Of a stretch of 64,000 bases of DNA, positions 46,719 through 60,510 are shown in pieces. Below the pieces are notes generated by a model. It searched no databases. It was not told where the DNA came from and was given only the letters and a program-made list of their open reading frames with translations. The stretch comes from Heterobilharzia americana (Eukaryota; Platyhelminthes; Trematoda; Strigeidida; Schistosomatidae). How positions within the stretch are numbered: the stretch's first letter is position 1; every line of letters starts with the position of its first letter. A program made the translations under genes and the position numbers. The DNA lies in assembly GCA_944470555.2 (NCBI GenBank), contig OX104134.1:7915248-7979247 (forward strand), written 5' to 3'.

Positions 46719-49700
46719 ATAGTATACAAGCCCAGAGTGTCGGAAATAGCGCGCCATCACCGTCGGCAAACTAGAGAACCTGGTGGTTAGTCATGTTACG
46801 TAGTACGGGCCCCAATAATCTCACCTCAAAAACCGGCCAAGCTCAGCAAGCGTGAGAGAGCGTCACCCCTAGAAATAAGAAGTTGGCTCCCACTTCGAGT
46901 GAGGCATCAAAAAGTCCTCGCTTGTATCGCTGCAACCCAGATAATCCAGCGGAACTGGACAGCCTGAGGAAATAGGTTGCGCTGAGAACGAACAGACGGA
47001 AGTGAATAGGGTAAAGTGTAGACCGAAAGCACCCGCTACCAAGTCCAATATCGCACTCACAGGATGAGAGAACGGAGCCTATGACTCTATTCAACAGCCC
47101 TATACCAACAGACTCACTCCCAGAAAAAAGAGAATAGTCTGACAGGGAGAAGTGGGACGACTACTACGGAAAGTTCGGAGTAGAAACCATAGCAAACAAC
47201 TCATGCCAGGTCTCACGAGGAAGTAGAGCACCTCGGGACGAGCCGCCACCTCTCAGGGCATCAGCAGTGAGAGCGAAACAGTCAGAGAACATACTGCTTC
47301 TGTCTACCCGCCCAGACGTTTCAGGCTCCTGATCCGTAATGACGAAGCCAGACAAACCTAGGGTCACCAGAGAGGTGGACAGAAAGTCCCCACTTAGCGA
47401 GCTGTGCAAAGCTGCAACCATGGTGGTGGATGGAACACCCGAACTGTGGCATGGATCCACAAGGTGTGATAATTACCTCCATTATGTCGAGCAGCGGAGG
47501 TGGTTAGAAGCAAAAATGGGACTAAGAAATTCGCCTGCCATCAGCGTATTTATGTTACTAAGACCTACGCATTTGCAGAGTATTTCCCTATCAAGATTGC
47601 TAGCTGTACTCTTTGACCGCAAGGCATCACTAACGGAAGCTGTCACAATATGGTGCCGTGTAAAGGACCGCATATGAGGTGCTATACGATGCTGTGACAG
47701 TAAACCACGAGCTGCCAGACAAGAAGTTAGGAGGTAGCCTCCGAGAGCACTACAAGCAGTACTAGTCAGAAAAGAGCTAGCCAGTGAACTGTCTCTGGGT
47801 TCAACAAACAATACCACTGCACCAGCAGCAGGATGCCAAAACGGATCAAAAACGGAGGCCTGCCAGTCCCTAATGGACTGGCAGTCAGGATCCGATGCAA
47901 CGGCGCATCAGCCTCCAAACAAGTCCCCAAATCGCATCTAGCCCGCAACACGGCTCCTTGATGTGCTTCTACAGCAATTCTAGAGGTCTTAGGAGTGAGG
48001 TGCTGGCGCTAAAAACAATGTGCTACAACATGCAAGCCGATATAATTGTCATCACGGAGATGGCTGCCAGAAGACATCGCGGATGAGTAAATAAGCTTGC
48101 CTAAAGTGACCCTGTTCCCAAAGGATAGGTGGTTCAAAGAAGGCGGAGGAGTTGCCAAGTATATTAGCGCCCATCTAGACGTCAAGGACATGACTGACAG
48201 TGTGTTCAGCTTGCTACCAGACTGCTTACGGTTCTATTTCGCCACAAACCAAATCAAGTACCAATTAGGATTGGTACATAGGCCTCCCCTTTTCACGACA
48301 TAGCATGTGACACAGTCGCTCAGTGTCTTTTCAACAACCACCTCAGCAGCCTATTAGTACGCGGTGCTAGCTGGAGACCTTAACACACTGGCATTCAGCC
48401 CCGGATTTGAAGCAAGATATGGGCGTAAATCTTTCGGACACAAACTTCCGAATACATTTATAGCGGCCGGACTGCTAGAGAAGGTTGGGGAAAATCCTAG
48501 AAAGGGATCAGATGGAAAAGGATCAGCACTTGACTCCTTTCGAACAGATGATGATCTTTTGGTCAATGATATGCGTCCAGCCCCCTAGGTAAACGTAACC
48601 CCGCACTGGCGAAATTCTCTCTGATAACCAAGGAGAAACCACCAATAGTTGAGCGAGGAGCGTACCGCTGCTACGGAAAGGTAAACTACAATCTCGTAAA
48701 CATCTTATTGCTGGAGGCTGTATGGCCACAATAATGGCACTCACTATTGATAGACGAACTCTGAATACATATTAAGAATAATACTTGGAGCGCTTCCCTC
48801 AACGGTATTCCAAAATTAACCAGACGGCCACCTCTCAGACGGTCTTGGGTAACTCGCGCAACCCAAAGTCAAATACTGAGGAAAAAGAAGGCATGGCGTC
48901 GGTGGCGTACACCATGTAAATAATCAGACTTTCGCAGCTACGAGACGTCGCGCAACTTATGAAATATAAGCATTCGTGATGGCGGATATGAGCACCAGAG
49001 CAACCTGGCTAAACACTTAGGTTACAACCCAGAAAGTCTGTGTCGGTTTATGTCATACCGCAAACCGACGAATAAGGGTTTAAACCCGATCGCAGGGCCA
49101 GCCGGAGAACCTCTGAGCAGCAGTGAGATGGCGGAACCGTTGACCAGTCGTTTGATGAGCAACCCAACCCAGTAGTAGATCCACTATCAACATCCAGTAA
49201 TGTAACGGAGTCCCAGGACTGAGGTACGAGGCTGATCAACCTGAAGATTTCGTCAAACCAAGTGTCTGCGAAACTTTCGGCACTGAGAATAGGAAAATCC
49301 CCTGGCTGTGATGAAATTAGACTGGTAATCCTACGCAACTGTGCCGAAGTCCTAACCATACCCATATGCAACCGGTTCATGCAGGCTATGGAAGTGAGTT
49401 TAATGAATGGAAACACGCCATCGATTCACCAAACTTCAAGGAACGGGACCGAAAAAACCTGTGCGACTACAGACCAATAGAATTATTCCCCGTACTTTCC
49501 AAGGTGCTGCAGAGCCTGGTTGCAGATGTTGTTCGGGACTACCTGAACAGAAACAGCGTCAAACATCCTACCCAGCCTGGCCTTAGAGCTGAGCAGTCAT
49601 GTGCCACAAACTTGATGACTCCTGGGATGACTGGACCACTAGATGGGACAACAAACAACCGGTCTACGTCATCTTCTCAGACTTGGCTAAAGCTTTTGAT

Positions 49701-50720
49701 GGCGTCCCACACTGCACCATGCTCGCCATGCTTGCAATAGTGGGCATCACCAAACTACACTTGGCATGATCTAATGGCATACCCAGAAGACAGATAATTC
49801 TGCACTGAAGTAGATAAAATTCAGTTGACCTGGAGGAATGCAAGAACAGGAGTTTCTCAAAGAGCCATCCTTGGGCCACCCCCACTTTTACCATTCACAA
49901 GTGACCGCCTCATTAAGGTTTCCCAATCTACCCCCTATTTGCCGATGGCATCAAAATACGGATGAAGACAGGCGACGAAAAGGATCATAGGATACTCCAA
50001 AACGACCCGCTGCAGCTGCAGTCCTGTTCAACTGCAAACGGTTTAAGTCTCAACCTGGAGAAATGTAAGGTGACGTATCTTCGCACATCAGAGGCGATGA
50101 AAATCATCTGCATTCTTAACAAGCATGCGATCACCAAGGTATCTGCGGGGAAGAACCTAGGACCAAACATCTCTGACACACTGGGTACTACTGGCATTTA
50201 TTAGGGAGTGGGAGCAAAGGCGAAAGTCATTTTGCACGTTCTAAGAAGATAGCTTGGATCGTTTGCCCCAGAATTACTCCATATGGTATTTAAAGCCTTA
50301 GAGGTGTTCAACACGACAGCCCTCCAGTACTAAAGAGAGACCCGAACACTGGAGAAGGTGCAGCGAAGAGCAACAAATTCGGTTGGACTAACGGGCAAAA
50401 CAGGTGCGCAACTCCTCAGACAACTTAACTGGTTCACACTAAGTTGTCGAAGGAAATGAGGTGGCCAGATCACATCCGAAAAGGTCATTCACCAAGTGGG
50501 ACGCCCAAATAGGATAACGTTGTTGGTCCAAAACTGTCTGCCCCGTGGGGACCACGCTCGCATACCCACCACCGGGCAGAGACGAGAGTGAGATCTAACA
50601 TTTTTCCCCACACAGTACGTGCCGAAGGAAGTGGCCACGGCTACATCGGTCAACTCCTTCAAAAGATTGGTGGATGGTTATGTGAGCGAAAATGGTTTGT
50701 CACAAACACTTTTCAGTAGC
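46350..50720 (+). mobile_element. CR1-type LINE relic, nearly full length
   Basis: Plus-strand remnants of both ORFs in order. About 46,350-47,680 is ORF1-like sequence with a cysteine-rich finger (CDVCKVSVSGAQKALGCNIC). About 47,950-48,590 is endonuclease: ADIIVITEMAA, KDRWFKEGGGVAKYISAHLD, LGLVHRPP and LAGDLNT. About 49,250-50,190 is reverse transcriptase: IGKSPGCDEI, NLCDYRPIELFPVLSKVLQS, SDLAKAFDGVPH and CKVTYLRTSEA. About 50,230-50,720 is the C-terminal domain (LEKVQRRATNSV). Many frameshifts and stops. CR1 placement is by motif style. Confidence 0.82.
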
Positions 50721-51829
50721 AACTGATGACACACCCTTCCAACTTTGTGTTTCCCAACCGTAGTATCTGCAATAGGATTCATCTCTCCTCCATATTATTA
50801 GCAGCTGCATTAAACTTTTCACAAGTGCTTTTCACTCCTCTTTTTCTCCTTCCCCTTTTACCCTGTTTCTATCACTTTTTAAGTAACGCTTGACGCGTAC
50901 TTGCAGGTGTCCACAACTACAGGAAATGCAGACGGTTGATTGATCTTATCGGCAGCTCCTTCCCCCCCGGAAAACAAAGCAAGCTACAATTTGGAAATAA
51001 AACACCCCCAAGTCGACAAACACTACCTCCAAAGCTATAAGGATGAAGACGCAGAAACTTCTGCTACCATCGAGGGAATACAGCCGAACGAAAAGAACCG
51101 AGCCTCAAGACCTTGAAGGGAGGGCTCAAAAACTGCAAGTTTCCTCTACCCGCACCGTTGATTTTGGATGTTGTTGGATAACAGCAGTGAAGTCTGGCTG
51201 AGAGCAGCATATAGGGAAATTAGGAATTCTAAGGTGCGTGATAATGCTAGAAACATATCACTGAAAGTTGGAATCATACAGCTCATCGGCTTTATCAGTA
51301 TGCATTAGCGCTTCGAATACAAACGCCAATACCCGTTTATCATCACACCTACGAAGGGAAATACAGCAATCAGTTGCCTCCAAAGTGCAAATTATGGTAA
51401 TTATGACTTCTGAAGCACCATATCATCTACACAAAAGTCTATTCACTACATTACTTACATGAACACGCGCTCCTTGAATAGTGACGTGTCTCTGCTCGTC
51501 TCCATCCATCTCGACAAGATGCACATTTACGACTATCCACCAGGAGCTTCCAACTCCTCATTCAACGTTTTTGCAACAATCTTGCCTCAGAAAATACCAC
51601 TACTTACTTTACCACCACTATTATGCTCCAAACGGACAGCTGTGTGATTGCTGCACCTGCAGAAAAATGTATCTCATTGACTCCAACGTCCAGGACTTGG
51701 TAGTTTTTGAACTTCGTCAGAGTCGCAGGAACAGACAGTTGAAGGTAGGGTTGAAAGTCTTCTATTTACTCTCTGTGCATTTATTTGCTCTGCTTTTATC
51801 TTCATCTGTTTATCAATATGCGTGGTAAA

Positions 51830-52720
51830 AGTGTGCAGGCCCCGAAAAGGCAAGCAGTAGAAATGCTCTGAGTACATTCTCGCCACAGTTACTGACCACT
51901 TCATTTTCAGTAGTTACCAGGGCTGGATCTACGAGACGCCAAAACGTGGCAAAGAAAGCAACTGAGGATACGAACGCACTACATAGGTCCACTTCGCCCG
52001 AACGGTTGCAATCACGGCTTGCAACACTCGAAGTTAGCGATGCAACCAGTCCTTCCAGCACTGTGAACGTCACTATACCTAGTCAAGTAAACCCATAGCC
52101 CCATGCTACTCCCTGCGTCCACCCCGATCCCCCAGTGGGAACCACTGGGTGGAAACGTCAGAGTAGGGCAGAAGCATTTGGGAAAACCACATAGACATGA
52201 CGACAACTGCCACACATTTGCTCTCACTGTTACCAAAAGTGGTGCTGCCTTTGAGTGCAACAGCTGTAACATATTGGAGAAAGCCCAGAGGCGAGCCACA
52301 AAAGGGGTTGTTGGAATGCATCGAGAACCATATGAGGATAGACTGAAAGACCTAGGCCTCTACTCTCCAAGCTATCGGAGGATACGTGGCGACTTAATAA
52401 TGGCCCACAAAATAATGAGTAATCCAAGTCACCCAAAGAGAGGAGTTCTACCGAGTGGCCACTACGGAGGTCCTCGAAGAAACCCCAATAGAATAGCCCA
52501 CCAAAGGTCAAAACGCATGTGCATTCACATTTCTTCTCCCTCCCAGTCTGTGGGTACTGGAACGCACTACCAGTAGAGGTGGTCTCCGCCCCAACTGTTG
52601 AAAGCTTCAGAAGAGGCTAGACAGTCATGCAGAGACTCACGGTCTACCCACACTTAGCTGGAACACGAAGTAATGTCAAGCCACCCAAACCAGTTTCCTC
52701 TCTATTGTAACCATTTAAGT
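51830..52720 (+). mobile_element. Second CR1-type LINE relic, internally deleted
   Basis: From about 52,262 the plus strand encodes NILEKAQRRATKGVVGMHRE then PYEDRLKDLGLYSPSYRRIR and GDLIMAHKIM, the conserved C-terminal end of CR1 ORF2. The last residues, EVVSAPTVESFRR-like, occur in a shifted frame. What precedes it (51,830-52,260) has no reverse transcriptase motif and may be ORF1 or 5' sequence. It follows the first relic in the same orientation. Confidence 0.7.
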
Positions 52721-53717
52721 CCTTCTCACTCCTTCAACTTGCCATAAGTTAGCCTCACTTACCTAAGGTCTTTATACCTCTGCACCCCTACTCACCTTAC
52801 TAGGGTGTAAGCAGATTACTCCATTAGTTCACTTTTCCTCTCTTCTTTACTCACACAAACACTTTCTACGTTTTCACTTCGCTATCCCTAACCCTCTCTA
52901 GCGAGTAGTCCGAACAACTGTCTGGCAACTGGACATATGAAGAAGCCAACTACACCACAGTCCAAGGCAAACAAACCAACACTTAACTTCATGTCCTGTA
53001 AATCAGAGCTATTGCAGACGAGTGGCTGGATCTACTGCATCGGAATCCGCCAAAGACCTGGAACCGTTCCACAAGACGAAGAGGTGAGCAAGAAGAAATC
53101 AACTGGTTTACACAAGCTCGTTAAAATGTATTGTACATTGCATATTGGATAAAATATGAGAAATTCGCTTCAGTTACGCCGTTCAAGGTCGGCTGCAAAT
53201 AGGAGCCAACCACTTCCGTTCTGGGGATAACTTTTAGCTACACACTAGGTCCGCCCCGTGGGAGTAGACTATCATTCTGAAACTAGCTTGAAGTTCATAT
53301 TTCCTGCAAGTTCCTATTTTTTGTTGTTTAGTATGTTGAGATTAAGCATTATTTACTGAATTTTGTTAAGGAGATTTCCGTAGTGAAGTGGTCACTGAAC
53401 TTTTTATCTATTCCCAATAAAAATTTAAATCATATTCGAAGCAAGCTTGAAGTAGACTTCGAGAAACCTCTGTATTGCTTAAGGTGTTCTTAAAATTCCA
53501 GCAAACATTGGGTGTACTGACATTTTGGGTGAATTCCGAAATCAACTTCGGGCACAGTCTGTAACTTTTGGACACGTCTCAAAAATAAGTCACATTTCAC
53601 TAGATTACAGTTTCCAGTGAGTAAATAAACGGTTGCAGGTTTTGTACACTACGACTAAGTATATACTTAGTGGATAGATATCCACACCTGCAAATTCTGT
53701 TCACGTATACTACTTAC
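52721..53717. other. No recognised gene
   Basis: Begins with what may be the 3' UTR of the CR1-type relic, followed by AT-rich sequence. No splice-supported coding frame recognised. Confidence 0.4.
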
Positions 53718-53802
53718 TACTTGTCTTAGTGCTTTATTTGTAAAACTCCGACCATTTCTTAAGAATTTACTCCGCAGAATTGTGTCCTCATATTTCTGTT
53801 CC
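53718..53802 (-). CDS. Candidate 85-bp internal exon, unidentified
   Basis: On the minus strand a pyrimidine-rich acceptor (CGGCGTCTCTTCAG) is followed by one base plus 28 open codons, including EQKYEDTILRSKFLRN and FTNKALRQV, ending exactly at a consensus donor GTAAGT. Neighbouring exons were not found. It faces away from the plus-strand gene starting at 54,093. Signals this good also arise by chance, so it is tentative. Confidence 0.3.
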
Positions 53803-54092
53803 CTGAAGAGACGCCGGTAGCGGAAATAGTAAGGTAAAGTACTTATACCTTTCAATCGAATTCACTAGACCTGATTATCTACGCCAAAAATCAGAAGTTT
53901 GAGTATGCAGTCCTGAAAGCTAACTAGTGAAAAACCTCCCCTGTTTTCAAATCCCTATATCCCGTGGCTTTGCGCATTTTTGGTTTAACTCAATTGTCTA
54001 TTGTCTGCCATCCTCTGTTATTCACCTGATTTTTTTGTACACTCCACCCAATGCTATCTTACCCATTATATCGGGCTCTCTTTTCGCTGCAG

Positions 54093-54304
54093 GTAACAGT
54101 GAAGTCAAAGGACGCATAAATGACCCTAAAAATTCAATCAGGACACTGGAAAGGGAACAAAGTATTAAGGAGTATATAAAACGTATCGAAAAATGTGGAA
54201 ATCAGTTGAATTTCGATAGCGTAATTAGAAGACGATGTTTATCTGAACAATGTGATGTATATGCGCAATACATTTCGAACAATCTGATCACACATACTTG
54301 TCAA
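54093..54304 (+). CDS. Unidentified gene, exon a (212 bp)
   Basis: It has a strong acceptor (CTCTCTTTTCGCTGCAG) and a donor GTCAGT. It comprises two bases plus 70 codons with no stop, ending at phase 0. The peptide is polar and helix-prone, with RTLEREQSIKEYIKRIEKCG and NFDSVIRRRCLSEQCDVYAQ. Its end phase matches the start of the exon at 61,481. A diverged copy of its 3' third occurs at about 18,235-18,310. The family is not recognised. Upstream exons would lie before 54,092, where I found none. Confidence 0.5.
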
Positions 54305-55865
54305 GTCAGTATATATTAAACCGAGGGGTGAAGGGGACCAATACAACAATTAACACGATAAGTGATTAAAATTAAGATGAGAACGAACAGGAAGTGACCT
54401 AGTTGGTACTAATCTTAGTAGGATTACGAAGTTCACCAAAGTACTTGCATTTCATAGTGTTTAGCAAAATGTTGGTCAGAAGTTTTTGCTATACCTAGTT
54501 GTCTATGCACAATTTAGACCAACTGCGGTATATAAATTCGTCCGGATGGATGTAAGTAGTTTCGAAATAATGATCATAGCGCTCGAATAAAATTTATGTC
54601 TCCATGTTACAGGGTTTACGAAGGTGTGGTTAAACTTGTGGTGCACAACTGAGGGGATGACCACTGGTCTCAGTTAATCATTGTTACAGTAAGAAATAAA
54701 TGCTGTATGGTTAAAGTGATACCACTGGCCCTTGTGTTTCTGACTCCTTCCATAAACTTAGTTGCTACAGTAGGTCTTTTTAAAAGCCATGCATAGCCTC
54801 TAAATAGAGTTTTTATCAAACAGTTTGTATGTGGCAATGGTGTGTAGTGAAACAGTGACAACCTATCATCGCGAACCCATCCTTTTGTGGTAAGGGAAAC
54901 ACCTGGATATGTATCAGTCAACAACTATCTTGTGTGACTGAAAAGTCATACTTACAGCATGGCAGACTTTCTGCCTTCCAAGTTGTCTTTTTCCCAAACA
55001 GTCCTGAAAACTGCCGGCAGTTAGATGTAAATACCACAGACGCACGTTGTTCATTGTCAACAACCTTTTGGGTAGCTCATTCGCAAAATGATTGGTTGTT
55101 TAAGGTCGCTAACGTCTGTTGGATTGGTGGTTATACTTTAACTTCATGCATTTAGTCTGTCTACCTAGCCATAATACCTACCTAGTAAGATAACAGTGGG
55201 ATTTTAAGGGCCATAAGCTTTAAGATATGCCACATTCCATCACAATGTCAAATTTTTCTCCTTGAAATCTCCGAAATTCCTTAAGCGCGTATAACATAGT
55301 TTTTTGATTCGAAGGACATATATATAGGTTTTGGATTTGATAACTGAGGTCCTTTGACCTTTGTTAGCCTTTTACTGATCGGTTTCTGTTTAGGTTTAAG
55401 TGCTCATGAATCATTGTCATCGGTTAATTCTCACGTTTTTACATCATCAGCATAGAGAAATTGGAGGGATTGTAACACATGTGCTTTACAATGCGTCACT
55501 CTGACAACATCGTGTAGGACAGTTGGGAATCAATTTTGACTTTCTGTTTGCTACAAACGAGGAAATCTATTCTATACAAATAGATGACAACTTGTTCTGA
55601 AACTTCCAAGGTTAATGTACAACCTAAAGTGATTTGCCTTGTCACACATTATTTAATTGTATGAAAATGATATATTCAGGCTTTTTGACATCCTCAGACT
55701 TTATCTAAATTTCTCTTATTGTGAGTTTTGCCAAACATGATCCGGCCGATAACTGCTACAGTGATGTGGTGGTTGGGCTTGTATATCACAATGACCCAAC
55801 GATGTGTGTTGGTGGCTTGTTCCCTCGAATCCTACCATACGAGAATGGTTAAGTTGGTTTAAGAA
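54305..55865. other. Intronic sequence (presumed), no element recognised
   Basis: Lies between exon a and RTE relics. Short open stretches at 54,670-54,924 (minus) and 54,934-55,155 (plus) lack recognisable domains. Confidence 0.4.
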
Positions 55866-55869
55866 AAAG

Positions 55870-56848
55870 CAGTTACCATAATAGTCTAAGTTGCCACACT
55901 GTGAAGGGGCTCCGAGGGGGGTCTCACTGCTGACTGGACGGGAGTGTGACGGCAGCAAGGTGTTTTCCTCAGATGACCGGCAGTGCCAGCATGATGCTAC
56001 TTTAACTTTGGTAAGAGGAGGTTGGCAATGTACTCCAAAAACAGCACACTCCCATCACTTTGCAGCATGCTGATGCTTGAGATTGGGATTCATAGTCCGA
56101 TTCAAAATCTCAAAACTGGTAAAACACTGTGTGTAACCGCCCTCAAGCAAATCTCTATCTGCAGTCACAAACTATCCCTTCACTTTCAGGTACTCCAAGA
56201 ACAACTAACCTTCCACACTGCTGGTTGTCGGGAGGTATCAACTCCCTGCACGGTCCCAGTAGCACAGAAGACCCAATCAAACATAACCTATCCACCTCAA
56301 CTCTGTCAACTCCTTTGCCTTCACCCCTGATACCAATATTAAGCCTCTTACGCCCTACCTAACCTCTCACTCTACAACCACTGCCAACGATCAAAGCCGT
56401 AGAAACCTCATTCCAAGTCTCCTTAGACTCCGCCATCGATTTAATGTGGGAACTTTCAACGTCCGAACTCTGCAAAGCGGACAGCAAACGTCGCTCGCAA
56501 AACTATAGAATCCGTAGCCCTGCTTATATTCTGTGCCTCTGAGACAGGTAAATACGAATCTAGTGTGATCATTAAGTTGACCTCACCTGGCCATAGTGGT
56601 GAATCTTCAGAATTAATATAATGACTGTCGTCGACTCGCTGTAAAGACATAGCATTTGGGTATAGGAAAGAAAGTGCGATTGTCGACGAGATACCAGTCA
56701 ACAGCTATATGTGCGCTATTTGACCCAATGGATCTATAAGAAATAAGAAGCATCGTGAGACCAACCAATACCTATCCGTAATCTCTGCCTACGCACCCAC
56801 CAAATACAATTCGGATTATGTAAAGGATGAATTATGACTGACAAAGTC
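55870..56848 (+). pseudogene. RTE-type LINE, 5' region and start of endonuclease
   Basis: About 56,445-56,500 encodes RFNVGTFNVRTLQSGQQTSL, the start of an APE-type endonuclease of an SR2-like RTE element. Frameshifted pieces follow, ending SAYAPTNYNSDYVKDEL near 56,790-56,840. The preceding GC-richer stretch (55,870-56,440) is probably the 5' leader of the same element. Plus orientation. It is cut at about 56,850 by a minus-strand RTE copy. Confidence 0.68.
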
Positions 56849-56853
56849 AATGT

Positions 56854-57202
56854 AGAACCTCACATACACGTGCATTGGCTGAAGTTGCCACACTTCACAG
56901 TAGTATACAAACAACAGGTGGATAGAAAAAGAGTGATATCGAAGTAGACAAAGTTGTGTGAGAGAATAAACAGTTAGTTTGAAGATGACGGTTAGTGCAA
57001 ATACTCAAGCCTATAAAGACGTCAAGGAGGAAATACATCTACACCATTGTAACTGAATTTCAGCCATGTAATGAAAGGTTCTCAACCACTGGTTTGTTTC
57101 ATCTCGGGAATCGCAACCAGACAGTCTACATCTCCCCACACGATTTCTGACCAACAGTAGGAGACTTAATCGACTAGTGCCAGGTCTTGGTGTGGCTATT
57201 CT
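56854..57202. repeat. 349-bp exact direct repeat, copy 1
   Basis: Identical, as far as I could compare base by base, to 60,511-60,859. Both begin AGAACCTCACATACACGTGC and end GGTCTTGGTGTGGCTATTCT. Confidence 0.92.
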
Positions 57203-57640
57203 GAACACTCCTCCAACCAAATCTAGCCTTCCTTAATATGGCATGTAGATGTAGGCGGTGACTTGGCATGCGCGGTACATGTCTAGGCTATCTCAGTCGA
57301 CTTTCTCAACCGACCTGTCTGTCTTGCCTAGTACTCTGCGCATGACTTCAACATTGCTCACACAGTGATTTCACTGGACGCGAGAAATACTACGAAGATA
57401 CCTTTGAGCTCAAGTAGATAGCTTTGATTAGCGTTATATATTTGCTCGGTAATCTCTTCACATTCAAACACTGCCACAACAACTCACGGTCGACACAGTC
57501 AAATGCCACCTTCAGGTCAAGAAATATGGCAAGTATTGGCCGTTAGCCAATAAGTAGGCCTGTGTTCGAGAACCTGTAGGAGGGTGAAAATATGATCGAT
57601 GCACCTACGTCCAGGTTTGAAACCTCCTTGATTTTCTCGA
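56854..57640 (-). mobile_element. SR2-like RTE relic, 3' end joined to RT fragment
   Basis: The minus-strand 3' part (56,854-57,220) encodes LSGCDSRDETNQWLRTFHYM. A reverse transcriptase piece lies at about 57,470-57,540, with AIFLDLKVAFDCVDREL-like coding. The sequence between is much shorter than in an intact element, so it is internally deleted. A paralogous copy with the same layout is at 60,511-61,290. Confidence 0.7.
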
Positions 57641-60510
57641 TTTTGCTGTTGTCGAGTGATGATCACATCTTATCTTCGGAAAAAAACGGTCATCAGTCTT
57701 TGCCTACCGTAGTAAATATATTTATATTGTTGATAATCACGGCGATTTTTAAGTACTATTATCAATTCATACGCTATTACTGTTATCCTATTTAATTCCC
57801 TTGACCTCTTTGTCTAAAATTGACTCATTCTATTTTCTTAACCGATACAATTCTTCTGACCGTTTTTACACATTTTATGAAAATAGAGAGACCAACTATT
57901 TCACACTTAAAATAATAGATGCATAAGTTGATCAGATAGTCATAACAAGGAATAACTGGACAGGATTTACCATTAGCTTCGAACAACTCCGTGTTTTAGT
58001 TAGTATAACTTACGGTTTAAATGGTTGACTGAGCATCTCAAACCTTAACTTTTATGGGGAATCTGATAAAATGATGGTATTGATGACTTTCGGTTTACTG
58101 GTTCGTTTTCGACGTTTCATCACCGTTATTACCTTGTAAGCAAGTGAGCCAACTTGTTATGATCGGTTTGACTATCAACAGAATGACTAACATTCAGCAT
58201 TCACTCAACGATGATTGGACATTTGAGGAATGTCTGAATTACGTCGATTAAAAAATATGCAGTTGACGTGAGTGGATATTGAAAGTCAAATAGGAAATGG
58301 AGAATATTCTTTTCACTAAATTCTCGTCACGTTCTTCAGTCATTAAAGCGAATATCTTGACATATTACGAGTCGGATTTGGGGCGAATGCATTTCATATT
58401 GGACAAGAAGTTACTATGAGATTGATTTAAGTTTGTGAATGGTAGCGTGAATAATATATGACTGCGGTGATAAATTGAATGTAAACTTCGAGTGTCAAAT
58501 GATTGGTAATTGATCCCAGTAAATCTATACAAATTGATAATACAGTGGAAGGTTTCAATATATGTGATAAGTGATAAGTAGAGGAAATGACATGAATTTA
58601 CTAGACAGCTAGAAATGGTATTGATATATCTTTATCAATGCCATTAAATGCTTGGTGTTTGAAATCAATATCAGCATAGGACCAGGCATTACTGCGCAAC
58701 GGTTCACGTTGCCACACCTCATGTCACTACATCAAGCGAGAAAGCACTAAGATGGAAGACGAAAAAATAAAGATCGGTCAAAAACAGTAAAAAGTAGTAA
58801 AAGGAGTAATAAAAAAAATACTGGAATCATCATGACGACTAAGATCAGTATAATGTCTGGATATACGTACGCCACTGATATCGATTATGAACCATATCAA
58901 ATAGGGTCTCCGATCACTGGTTTCTGATGCCACGAAGATTCCAGCCGAGAAGTCTGGATATTCCTATACGGCTGAGACCAACAATCGAAGGCTTCATGAT
59001 CAAATGCTATATTCTAGTCAGACCGTCTCTAATTTTTTTCAGCCCAAACCTCCTTGAGCTAACATTGTGCATCGAGACGGAAGTTGACTCACCATCAGTA
59101 TCAACATTAGATCAGTCATTATTACTGCGTAACGGTCTAAGTTGGCACACATCAACACATCAAGTAACAATGATGAATAAGAGATAGTTGCGTTAGCATC
59201 TGTAAGCATCTTAAAACTCCCCTGATGGAGTGTAAGAGACCACGTCTCTCAGTGGTTTGAAACGATAGACATTGCTCAGAATGGAAACCAGTCGCAACTT
59301 TGCTGCAGTTTTAACGTCTCTTCTGTTAACGGATGTATCGTTGAGACTGGTTATCCAATGATACAATCCCATTTTTGTTTCTTTTCTTGCTTCCGTTTTC
59401 TGTTTTTATCCTATGCATGGTGTGTCTCTTGATGCGTATCCTAACAAATAAAAACTAACAATTAAAGGATAAAGGGATTGACACGTTGAGAACTGTTAAT
59501 TTGAGTCAAGATAAGAAATGAAACTGGGGAAATTAAAAATACAGTAATAGTTCATGAATAGTAGGTGAAAACGGAAAATATATCAACATAAATGGTATCT
59601 GGAAAGACTTCATCGTTTCCTCAGATGTAATGTTTTCTCTATACTTACGAGTAGCAAAATGACTGCTTATTCTTGAGATATCTGAAAGAGGAATTATGGG
59701 GTGGCTTTTTAACTAGGTGAGGTCTATTTAGTTACTGAACATATGTGCTATTCCTAAAGAACACCCTCTCTATATAGAGTGGTATTTTTGATAGTATGTG
59801 GGGATTAAGTGCTGATCGATTTATACCGAAAAGTGATACAGTATAGCACCGAGTATTACGTACGCGCAAGATAAAACTTCCGATTGATTATTTCACTCAG
59901 CAATGACTGTATTTAAAAGCTGAAGCTAAATAATAATCTACAAGACTAAAAAGTTGACTATATGGTATCTTATAGCCTTTAATGCCGTGAAAACTGTTGG
60001 TTATTAACGAAAGAAACTCAAAGTAGTATAAATGGATATAGTTTGACTAATAATGTACAAGTACTCAAGAGAAAACTTAAGGTCAAAGGACAGTTAATGA
60101 ACGTGAGAATTTCTTTCTGTCTCATACGACAACTGTAAGGCTTTGAAAACCGCAAGTTCCGACTAAATAGTCTGCTATCCTTTCCCCCTTAGGAGGCATA
60201 TCTGGAAAGCTCTGCGTATACTGTGAAGTACAGTCTCCGTAGATCGAGATTTTCATTTCTCAAGCTGTAATTTTTAAACTAGGTAACGGGATTAAAAAAA
60301 TTTAAGGGTAGTGGTGACAGTGATAAGTAATTGTGAAGTTGAACAAAACGAGATGCTAATCACGATCACTTACTCTCCTAGTTCCTTCCTCCTTACTGCA
60401 CACGCTTGAGGTTAGTCAAAAATAGTTTTGTTCCGTGAGAATCACACATAGCAACAGCGTGAAAACATCTCAGATGTGTGTTTTTTCATGAAGACAAACA
60501 GAATCAACGC
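57641..60510. other. Intronic sequence (presumed), no gene recognised
   Basis: AT-rich. A diverged pair of about 50-bp segments (58,688-58,740 and 59,120-59,166), sharing ATTACTGCG.AACGGT and CACATCAAG-like strings, hints at an old repeat. No coding frame is supported. Confidence 0.4.
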
